A stretch of 64,000 bases of DNA, taken from Streptomyces sp. CC0208. Lineage in GTDB: Bacteria > Actinomycetota > Actinomycetes > Streptomycetales > Streptomycetaceae. The stretch's first letter is position 1. Each line of letters starts with the position of its first letter. The notes under the pieces are model-generated. The model was not told where the DNA came from, did no database searches, and saw only the letters and a program-made list of their open reading frames with translations. The DNA lies in NCBI RefSeq assembly GCF_003443735.1, contig NZ_CP031969.1:1178001-1242000 (forward strand). Direction: 5' to 3'. Shown in pieces: positions 52,690 to 59,699 of the stretch. The translations under genes were made by a program, and so were the position numbers.

Positions 52690-52963
52690 CGGCGGCGCGC
52701 GGAGACCGTCCGCCCGACCGGCGCCGGCGTCCCACGGCGGCGGTAGCCGCCAGCCATCCCGACGTACTCCCGCCATAGTCGACCGCAGCTCGGGGCCCGT
52801 CGGGCCCACCCGGCACGACTGCGCACGACCGCACGCGGAGACGGTCCCCCCGGCCGGTGCCGGCGGCCCACGGCGGCGGTGACCGCCAATCATCCCGACC
52901 TGCTCCCCCCCATGATCGACCGCGCGCTCGGCGCCCTCGGGCCCACCCGGCGTGACGGCGCAC
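52690..52963. repeat. Two imperfect 136-137-bp tandem repeats
   Basis: Copy A (about 52690-52826) and copy B (about 52827-52963) share long blocks in the same order: GCGGAGAC.GTCC, CCCACGGCGGCGGT, ATCCCGAC.T.CTCCC, ATGATCGACCG-like, and CGGGCCCACCCGGC. By eye they are roughly four-fifths identical. They fill most of the gap between the WhiB gene and the VOC gene. Confidence 0.75.
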
Positions 52964-53116
52964 GGGGCCTGCGCGTCCGCCGACAAGGACAACGCCCGCT
53001 CCCCCACGGACACCGCGACTTCCGACCGGCCCGCATCGGCGTCCCGGCAGCGATTGTCAGTGGACGGTGCGAGACTCGGCGGTACAGGCAACGGGACCCC
53101 TCAGAGGAGGGCAGAG

Positions 53117-53908
53117 ATGCTCACGACCCGTTATGTCACCGGCGCTCCGAACTGGCTCGACCTCGGCACCCCCGACATCGACGGCGCCACCACCTTCTAC
53201 GGCGGGCTGTTCGGCTGGGAGTTCCAGCCGGGCCCGCCCGAAGCCGGCGGTTACGGCTTCTTCCAGCTCGCCGGCAGGACCGCCGCGGGCGGTATGCAGA
53301 CCACACCGGAGCAGGGCCCGCCGTCCTGGACGGTGTACTTCCAGACACCGGACGCGGACGCCACCGCGAAGGCGGCCGAGGAGGCGCACGGCTCGGTGCT
53401 CATGCAGCCCATGGACGTGATGGACCAGGGCCGCATGGCGATCCTCGCCGACAAGGCGGGCGTGCCCTTCGGCATCTGGCAGCCCGGGCGGAACAAGGGG
53501 CTCGACGTCACTCAGGAGCCCGGTTCACTGTGCTGGGTCGAGCTGTACACGGCCGACCTGCCGATGGCCGCCTACTTCTACCGCGCGGCCCTCGGCCTGG
53601 AGACCTACGGGGTCGACTTCCCCGGCGGGACCTACACCACCGTGCTGCCGGACGGGCAGAGCGAGGACGGCATGTTCGGCGGCATCGTCCCGCTCGCCGA
53701 CGATCCGCTGGAGGCGCGGGACGGGGCGTACTGGATGCCGTACTTCGAGGTCACGGACACGGACGAGACGGTGGCGAAGGCTCAGGAGCTGGGCGGCAGC
53801 GTCCGGCTGCCCGGCACCGACATCCCGGGTGTCGGCCGGGTCGCCAAGCTGGCCGATCCGTACGGCGCCCGCTTCGCGGTGATCAAGAGCGCGCCGCAGC
53901 AGACGTGA
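53117..53908 (+). CDS. VOC-family (glyoxalase/bleomycin-resistance-fold) protein
   Basis: A 263-residue protein of two tandem VOC modules, the first beginning APNWLDLGTPDIDGATTFYG and the second SLCWVELYTADLPMAAYFYR. The two-module layout matches many streptomycete 'VOC family' or hydroxylase-annotated proteins. The usual metal-binding His residues at the start of each module are replaced (Asp/Glu: LDLG, VELY), so catalysis is uncertain and a binding role is possible. AGGAGG precedes ATG at 53117. It converges on the LacI gene across a G-rich run. Confidence 0.82.
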   Translation: MLTTRYVTGAPNWLDLGTPDIDGATTFYGGLFGWEFQPGPPEAGGYGFFQLAGRTAAGGMQTTPEQGPPSWTVYFQTPDADATAKAAEEAHGSVLMQPMDVMDQGRMAILADKAGVPFGIWQPGRNKGLDVTQEPGSLCWVELYTADLPMAAYFYRAALGLETYGVDFPGGTYTTVLPDGQSEDGMFGGIVPLADDPLEARDGAYWMPYFEVTDTDETVAKAQELGGSVRLPGTDIPGVGRVAKLADPYGARFAVIKSAPQQT

Positions 53909-53915
53909 CGGAGGC

Positions 53916-53938
53916 GGGGGCGGGGACGGGGGCGGGGG
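53916..53938 (+). other. G-quadruplex-like run between convergent genes
   Basis: Four G-runs of 5, 4, 5 and 5 separated by 1-2 bases (53916-53920, 53922-53925, 53928-53932, 53934-53938). It lies exactly between the stop codons of the VOC and LacI genes. Confidence 0.7.
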
Positions 53939-53948
53939 CGGCAGCAGC

Positions 53949-54974
53949 TCACGCCGAGGTGCGCCGCACCAGCGTGGTGGGCAGTACGACACCGGTCGGT
54001 GCGGCTCCCGCGTCCCCCGGGCCGAGACCTCCCAGGAGCAGGCGGGCCATCAACCGGCCCATCTCCTCGATGTCCTGACGGACCGTCGTCAGCGGCGGAT
54101 CGGTCTGCTCGGCGACCGGCAGCATGTCGTCGAAGCCGATCACCGCCACCTCCTCGGGCACCCGGCGCCCGCTCTCTCGCAGCACGCGCAGGGCGCCGGA
54201 CGCGGTGAGGTCGTTGGCGGCGAACACCGCGTCCACGTCCGGACACCGGTCGAGGAGTTCCCGCATGGCCCGCTCCCCGCCGGCCGGGGTGAAGTCACCG
54301 CGTACGACCAGCCCCGGGTCGGCGTCGCCCATGACGTCCCGGTAGCCGTCGAGCCGGTCCGCCGCGGAGGTCTGGTCGAGGGGGCCTGTGATGTGGGCGA
54401 CACGCGTGCGCCCGAGCCCGGCGAGATGCCGTACGGCCTCGCGGGCGCCGCCCCGGTTGTCGCTGTCGACGTACACGACGTCCGTCGTCCCGTCGCTCCA
54501 GCCGGGCCGCCCGCCGAACACCGTGGGGACACCGGCCCGCTGGATCAGCCCGGGCAGCGGGTCGTCGAGGTGCAGCGAGAAGACGAGCGCGCCGTCGACG
54601 TGGCCTCCGGCGAGGTAGCGTCCGACGCGCGCGTGGTCGTCGCGGCCCTCGGTGAGCAGCAGGACGAGCTGGTTGTCGTGGGCGGTCAACTCCTTGCTGA
54701 TTCCCCGAAGTTGCAGCGCGAAGAAGGGGTCGGCGAAGACCCGGGTCTCCGGCTCGGCCACCACCACGGCGACCGCGTCGTGGCGCCGGGTGACAAGACT
54801 GCGGGCGGCCTGGTTGGGCACGTAACCGAGCTCCTCGACGGCCCTGCGCACCCGCTCGACGAGCGGCTCCCTCACCCCGTCCGCACCGTTCACCACCCGG
54901 GACACGGTGGCCCGCGACACCCCGGCCCGGGCCGCCACGGCCTCCAGGGTGGGGCGCGGCGCTGTCTCGGTCAC
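53949..54974 (-). CDS. LacI-family transcriptional regulator
   Basis: A 341-residue LacI protein: N-terminal HTH PTLEAVAARAGVSRATVSRV with hinge NQAARSLVTRRHDAVAVVVA, then a periplasmic-binding-like domain with VFGGRPGWSDG and VIGFDDMLPVAEQTDPPLTT. Sugar-responsive repressors usually have this form. GTG at 54974 has AGGAG upstream. A perfect GAGAGCGCTCTC palindrome lies 57 bases upstream of the start and is the probable operator. No sugar-transport genes are adjacent, so it may act elsewhere or only on itself and neighbours. Confidence 0.9.
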   Translation of the reverse strand: MTETAPRPTLEAVAARAGVSRATVSRVVNGADGVREPLVERVRRAVEELGYVPNQAARSLVTRRHDAVAVVVAEPETRVFADPFFALQLRGISKELTAHDNQLVLLLTEGRDDHARVGRYLAGGHVDGALVFSLHLDDPLPGLIQRAGVPTVFGGRPGWSDGTTDVVYVDSDNRGGAREAVRHLAGLGRTRVAHITGPLDQTSAADRLDGYRDVMGDADPGLVVRGDFTPAGGERAMRELLDRCPDVDAVFAANDLTASGALRVLRESGRRVPEEVAVIGFDDMLPVAEQTDPPLTTVRQDIEEMGRLMARLLLGGLGPGDAGAAPTGVVLPTTLVRRTSA

Positions 54975-55030
54975 TTCGGGGCTCCTCGTCGGCGGGTGCG
55001 GATCAGGATAGCCCCGGACGAGGACCCGGT

Positions 55031-55042
55031 GAGAGCGCTCTC
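55031..55042. promoter_or_regulatory. LacI-type operator GAGAGCGCTCTC
   Basis: A perfect 12-bp palindrome centred on CG, the pattern typical of LacI/GalR operators, located between the cyclodeaminase-like stop (55093) and the LacI start (54974). Confidence 0.7.
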
Positions 55043-55092
55043 GCGGCACAGGACGGTGGACACCTACGACCGGGGACATCCGGTCAACGGCC

Positions 55093-56022
55093 TCACGTCA
55101 GCAGGTCCACCCGGCGCCCGATCCCCTCCCGACGGGCCCGCTCGTACGCCGCCCAGGCGACCGCGAGGTCCTGCCAGGGCAGCCCCACGGGTGCGTAGAC
55201 CGTGCGGTCCGTGTCGCTCGCGCGGCCGGGGTGGTCGCCCCGCACCACCTCGCCCAGGGTCGCCGCCGCGGTCCGGCCGTCCGCCAGCACGCCCATGCTC
55301 ACGGCGAGCGGGCGGTCGTCGACCACGAGCACGGACGCGTCCAGCAGATCGGCCGCCAGCTCCGCCTTGCCCGGCTCGTCGACGCCGAGGCTCGTGAAGT
55401 GCTGCCCCGGCCGCGTGTCCGCCAGGCTCAGCAGCGGCTCCCGCGACCACGTCGCCGACAGGACGAGGTCGCAGGCCACGGCGATCTCCGCGGCGGAGGA
55501 CAGCACCCGGCCACCGTGCCGGGCGGCGAACTGCGCGGCGCGGTCGGCGGAGGTGTCGTGGACGACGAGGGCGCCGCGGGGTCGTAGCACCCCCAGGCCG
55601 CGCACCATCAACTCGGCCTGCGCTCCAGCGCCGATCACGCCGACCGCCTCCCCCGCCCCGGCCAGCAGGTGCGTGCCCAGTGCCGCCGCCAGCCCCGTCC
55701 GCCACGCCGTGACCGTCGCCGAGTCCATGAGGGCCAGCAACGCGCCGTCGGTTCCGCTGTGCAGGCAGATCACCCCGCGCAGGGCGGGGCGGGCGGCCGG
55801 GAACTTGGCGTTGACCTTCACGGTGTAGGCGGGAATGCCCGGGAGCAGGCCCGGGATCAGCGCGGTGGCCGTACCGGGGAACGGGAGGTCCGTGCGCACC
55901 CGTTGTCCAGCGATCGACACACTGTCCGCGTCCGCGTTCAGGAAGCCGTCCCGCAGTGCGTCGAGGCAGGTCTCCGGCTCCAGCACCGTCTCCAGATCAC
56001 CGCGCGTGAGAAGAAGAGTCAC
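55093..56022 (-). CDS. Ornithine cyclodeaminase / mu-crystallin family protein
   Basis: A 309-residue protein with the NAD(P)-binding motif GVIGAGAQAELMVRGL (about residue 128) and the family segment AYTVKVNAKFP carrying the substrate-binding Lys. LPGIPAYTVK and TSLGVDEPGKAELAADLL are also typical. Relatives include ornithine cyclodeaminases and pyrroline-2-carboxylate or imine reductases; which reaction applies is unclear. GTG at 56022 is preceded by GGGTGG. It lies 14 bases downstream of the laccase gene on the same strand. Confidence 0.82.
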   Translation of the reverse strand: MTLLLTRGDLETVLEPETCLDALRDGFLNADADSVSIAGQRVRTDLPFPGTATALIPGLLPGIPAYTVKVNAKFPAARPALRGVICLHSGTDGALLALMDSATVTAWRTGLAAALGTHLLAGAGEAVGVIGAGAQAELMVRGLGVLRPRGALVVHDTSADRAAQFAARHGGRVLSSAAEIAVACDLVLSATWSREPLLSLADTRPGQHFTSLGVDEPGKAELAADLLDASVLVVDDRPLAVSMGVLADGRTAAATLGEVVRGDHPGRASDTDRTVYAPVGLPWQDLAVAWAAYERARREGIGRRVDLLT

Positions 56023-56036
56023 CCACCCATGATCCG

Positions 56037-57014
56037 TCAGTGGTGGTGTTCGGCCCGCTGCCCGCTGTGCTCGTGCGGCTCGTACCCCGGGATCGTCCCG
56101 TCCGTCTTCTTCACCAGGAACAGGCCCACCATCCCCATGTCGGAGTGGCTCTGCACATGGCAGTGGTACATCCACGCGCCCGCCCCGACCCCCTCCCCCG
56201 CGATCACCTGGAAGCCGAAGGAGTCCGCCGGGCCCACGATCTTGTTGTCGACGACCTGGCTCGGGTCGTCGGGCCCCGTGAGCATGCCCGTGCGGTTGTC
56301 CGCCCAGCGGTGACCGTGCATATGGAAGGTGTGGTAGTACTCGCCGTGCGTGATCATCACGAACTCGACCCGATCGCCCACGGTGGCCTCGAAGTTGGGC
56401 CCCGAGTGCGCCGGCCTGTTGTTGATGAGCATGTCGTTGAAGACGATCGTGTGCGTCGCGTCCGGCAGGACATCGCCCTTGCGGCGGACGATCACCGGGC
56501 CGTAGAGGCCCTTGCGGATACCGCCGGTGCCGTGTTCCGTGCCGACGACGTGGTCGTGGTAGTGCCAGTAGCCCGCGCTGCCCGCCCGCCAGGTGCCGTC
56601 GCTCCGGCGGCCCGGCGCGTGGGTGCGCCAGGTGTAGGTGCGGGTGCCGCCCGGCTCGACGTCACTCTTGTTCAACGTCGTGCCGTCGCTGGAGACTTCG
56701 TAGTCCAGGCCGTGGACGTGCAGGCTCGCCCGGACGTCCATGGTGTTCTCGAACTCGATGTGCAGGGTGTCGCCCTCGTTGAGCTCGATGAGCGGGCCGG
56801 GGATCGTCGCCCTGCCCTTCTCCAGGCCGTAGCCCATCTGCCCGTCGGCGAGCCTCTCGGCGTACAGCTTGATGCGCCTGACCTCGCCGCCCGGGGCGGC
56901 CTGCGCCGGACCCGCGTCGCTGCGGGCCTCCGGCGCCAGGGACAACGATGTCGCGACCGCCGCGCCACCGAGCAGCACCCGCCGGTTGAAGCCACGTCTG
57001 TCCAGTGCGCCCAT
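56037..57014 (-). CDS. Two-domain small laccase (multicopper oxidase)
   Basis: A 325-residue secreted oxidase. The N-terminus has a twin-arginine signal, [13 protein letters not shown], ending near AQAAP. Copper ligands are arranged as [23 protein letters not shown] and [13 protein letters not shown], the last supplying the type 1 site. Two cupredoxin domains only (not three) are the mark of the streptomycete SLAC/EpoA-type enzymes, which form trimers and oxidise phenols with O2. The C-terminus is His-rich (EHHH). It is divergent from the ThuA/propeller gene and is followed after 14 bases by the cyclodeaminase-like gene. Confidence 0.92.
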   Translation of the reverse strand: MGALDRRGFNRRVLLGGAAVATSLSLAPEARSDAGPAQAAPGGEVRRIKLYAERLADGQMGYGLEKGRATIPGPLIELNEGDTLHIEFENTMDVRASLHVHGLDYEVSSDGTTLNKSDVEPGGTRTYTWRTHAPGRRSDGTWRAGSAGYWHYHDHVVGTEHGTGGIRKGLYGPVIVRRKGDVLPDATHTIVFNDMLINNRPAHSGPNFEATVGDRVEFVMITHGEYYHTFHMHGHRWADNRTGMLTGPDDPSQVVDNKIVGPADSFGFQVIAGEGVGAGAWMYHCHVQSHSDMGMVGLFLVKKTDGTIPGYEPHEHSGQRAEHHH

Positions 57015-57053
57015 GCGGAACTCCCCACCGTGATACGGGTTTTGCGGAGACGT

Positions 57054-57072
57054 ACCTGTGATGAACCTGTGA
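57054..57072. promoter_or_regulatory. Direct repeat ACCTGTGA at 11-bp spacing
   Basis: ACCTGTGA at 57054-57061 and again at 57065-57072, one helical turn apart, 40-58 bases upstream of the laccase start. It may bind an activator or a copper-responsive regulator. Confidence 0.4.
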
Positions 57073-57140
57073 GACGGTACCGGCCCCGGAGTCGTTTATC
57101 CACGCTCAGGACAAAGTTCGTGCGATCCCGGTCATAGGTA

Positions 57141-57169
57141 TTGGCGAGTGCGGCAAAGGGGTCTAGCTT
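57141..57169 (+). promoter_or_regulatory. Putative promoter of the ThuA/propeller operon
   Basis: TTGGCG (57141-57146), a 17-base spacer and TAGCTT (57164-57169) resemble a housekeeping -35/-10 pair, 35 bases upstream of the start codon. Confidence 0.45.
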
Positions 57170-57203
57170 CCATGGCGCTGTTGCTGTGACCGAGGAGGTG
57201 CCC

Positions 57204-59699
57204 ATGCACTTACGAGGGTTGAGCGCGAGAAGCGGAGGAAGCGCGAGGAGACGGGTCTGGACGGCCACCGTGACCGCGGGGGTCGTTGCCGCCGGGCTGA
57301 TGTCCGGGCCGGCGGCGGGGGCTCTGCCTGCTCCCGACCCGTCCGCGACAACGATGTCCGTCAAGTCGCCACCGGGCGGCGGGGACGTACGGGTGCTGGT
57401 CTTCCACGGGTCCGCGGCGGGCGGGGAGGAGTCTCCGGTCATCAACGCGGGTATCGCGGCGATCGAGAGGATCGGGCTGTCCGGACCGGCGAACCAGCGG
57501 TTCGAGACCGAGGCCACCGACGACGCGAGGGTCTTCACCGACGAGAAGGCTCTCGGCGGTTACAACGCGATCGTCTTCCTGACCGGTGGCGGCGATGTCC
57601 TCGACCCTGAGCAGGAGGCCGGCCTGGAGGCCTACATGGAGGCGGGCGGCGGCTTCGTCGGCATCCATGACGCGGCCCGCGCAGAGCCGTACTCCGACTG
57701 GTTCACGGGGCTGGTGGGCGCCCGACCGGCCGCCTCCGGCCCGACGACCGTACAGCGGGCCACCGTTGAGGTCGGCGACCGGCAGCATCCGGCGACCAGG
57801 GATCTGCCGGTGCAGTGGAAGCGCCCCGACCAGTGGTTCAACTGGACGAAGAACCCCTCCGGTGAGGTGCACACCGTGGCCCGGGTGCGCGAGTCGACCT
57901 ACCAGCCGGGAGCGGGCGCCAACGGCTGGGACCACCCGGTGAGTTGGTGCCGGGACTACGACGGCGGCCGGTCCTTCTACACCGGCATGGGCGGCACGGT
58001 GTCCTCGTACGACGAGACCGACTTCCGGACCCATCTGCGCGGCGCGCTGCTGTGGACCTCGCGGCTCGTCCAGGCCGACTGCAAGGCGACCATCAACGGC
58101 AACTACAAGGCGGAGCGCCTCACCCAGCCCAACCAGGCGGGGCAGAACGACCAGATCGGCGAGCCGCACGGGCTGGTCACCGCCCCCGACGGGCGGGTCC
58201 TGTACATCGGGCGGGGCGGGGCCGACGCCTCCCAGCCGGTGATCACCGACTGGAACAACCCCGACATCGGCAAGGGCAAGGGCGAGATCCACGTTTACGA
58301 CCCGAAGACCAAGAAGGTCACCCTCGCGGGCGCGCTGACCGTGTTCGGCAACAAGGGCGGCGGCGACGAGCTGGTGAAGGTCGAGGAGGGCCTGCTCGGG
58401 ATCGAGCTCGACCCGCGGTTCGAGGAGAACGGCTGGGTGTACCTGCACTACACCCCGCACTCGCAGCTCAACCGCGACACGCAGATGGCCCAGCGGCGCG
58501 TCTCCCGCTTCACCCTCGACCTCGCCACGAACAAGCTGGACCTGAACAGCGAGAAGGTCCTGCTCAAGTGGCCGGTTCAGGTGCACAGTTGCTGCCACGC
58601 GGGCGGCGGGATGTCCTGGGACTCCAAGGGCAACCTGTACATCGCGACCGGTGACAACAACTCCAGTGACTTCAGCGGCGGTTACTCGGGCAACAACCCG
58701 CAGCCGAACTACAAGGGCGTCTCCTTCGCGGACGCGCGCCGCACCGCGGGCAACACCAACAACCTCAACGGCAAGATCCTGCGCATCCATCCGGAGGCCG
58801 ACGGGACGTACACCCTGCCCGAGGGCAACCTCTTCACGGGCAGGGAGACGGCCGAGGGCGGCGGCAAGACCCGCGGCGAGATCTATGTGATGGGGGTCAG
58901 GAACCCGGCCCGGATCTTCGTCGACAAGAAGACCGACCTCCTCTACGCGGGCTGGGTCGGCCCGGACGCCGGCGCGCCCTCGACGACCTGGGGGCCGGCC
59001 AAGTACGACACCTTCGCCGTCATCAGCAAGGCGAGCAACCGGGGCTGGCCGTACTGCATGGGCAACAAGCAGCCCTACCGGGACCGCAACCTGCCGAACC
59101 CCGACCAGCCGCTGGGCTGGTACGACTGCGACCACCCGAAGAACGAGTCGCCCAACAACGACGGTCTGGTCAACCTCCCGCCGGTCACCGGCAACAACAT
59201 CTGGTACTCGCCGCAGGGCGGTGCCCCCGACTACCCGCGGGACGCGAACGGCATCCCGTCCTACAAGCAGGAGGAGGCGAAGTACCTGCTGCCGTGGCTC
59301 AAGGGCGGCGGCCAGGCCGCGATGAACGGGCCGGTCTACCGCTACGACACCACCAGCACCAGCGCGACCAAGTGGCCCGCCTACTGGGACGGCAAGTGGT
59401 TCGTCGGCGACTTCTACGACGCCGACCAGCCGCGCAACGCGGTCGTCACCGACCCGAAGACCCACGGCGACGGCGGACTGCCCGTCCACTCGGAGTCGCT
59501 GAAGAAGATCGTGCCGATCGGCAACGACGGCATCAAGAACCTCATGGACTGGAAGTTCGGCCCGGACGGCGCGCTGTACGTCCTCGACTACGGGCGCGGG
59601 TTCTTCACCTCGGACGCCAAGTCGGCACTGTGGCGGGTCACTTACACGGGCGGCGGACCGACACCGGCCGCAGGACAGCTGGCGAGAGGAGGGCAGTGA
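57204..59699 (+). CDS. Secreted ThuA-domain plus PQQ-type sugar dehydrogenase propeller protein
   Basis: An 831-residue exported protein. A signal peptide (to about residue 40, ending GAALP-like) is followed by a ThuA/DUF1080-associated domain (residues about 60-290): DVRVLVFHG, IVFLTGGGDVLDPEQEAGLE, GGGFVGIHDAARAEP, YTGMGGTVSSYDE. A six-bladed propeller like soluble glucose/sorbosone dehydrogenases follows (about residues 330-810): GLLGIELDPRFEENGWVYLH, CHAGGGMSWDSKGNLYIATG, NNLNGKILRIHPEADGTY, GVRNPARIFVD, WKFGPDGALYVLDYG. PQQ is inferred, not proven. AGGAGG precedes ATG at 57204. The stop overlaps the next start (TGATG). Confidence 0.88.
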   Translation: MHLRGLSARSGGSARRRVWTATVTAGVVAAGLMSGPAAGALPAPDPSATTMSVKSPPGGGDVRVLVFHGSAAGGEESPVINAGIAAIERIGLSGPANQRFETEATDDARVFTDEKALGGYNAIVFLTGGGDVLDPEQEAGLEAYMEAGGGFVGIHDAARAEPYSDWFTGLVGARPAASGPTTVQRATVEVGDRQHPATRDLPVQWKRPDQWFNWTKNPSGEVHTVARVRESTYQPGAGANGWDHPVSWCRDYDGGRSFYTGMGGTVSSYDETDFRTHLRGALLWTSRLVQADCKATINGNYKAERLTQPNQAGQNDQIGEPHGLVTAPDGRVLYIGRGGADASQPVITDWNNPDIGKGKGEIHVYDPKTKKVTLAGALTVFGNKGGGDELVKVEEGLLGIELDPRFEENGWVYLHYTPHSQLNRDTQMAQRRVSRFTLDLATNKLDLNSEKVLLKWPVQVHSCCHAGGGMSWDSKGNLYIATGDNNSSDFSGGYSGNNPQPNYKGVSFADARRTAGNTNNLNGKILRIHPEADGTYTLPEGNLFTGRETAEGGGKTRGEIYVMGVRNPARIFVDKKTDLLYAGWVGPDAGAPSTTWGPAKYDTFAVISKASNRGWPYCMGNKQPYRDRNLPNPDQPLGWYDCDHPKNESPNNDGLVNLPPVTGNNIWYSPQGGAPDYPRDANGIPSYKQEEAKYLLPWLKGGGQAAMNGPVYRYDTTSTSATKWPAYWDGKWFVGDFYDADQPRNAVVTDPKTHGDGGLPVHSESLKKIVPIGNDGIKNLMDWKFGPDGALYVLDYGRGFFTSDAKSALWRVTYTGGGPTPAAGQLARGGQ

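Noticed and set aside
52690..52963. The 136-bp repeats as a CRISPR or tRNA-like array
   Set aside because: The copies are too long and divergent for CRISPR and show no tRNA cloverleaf or anticodon arm.
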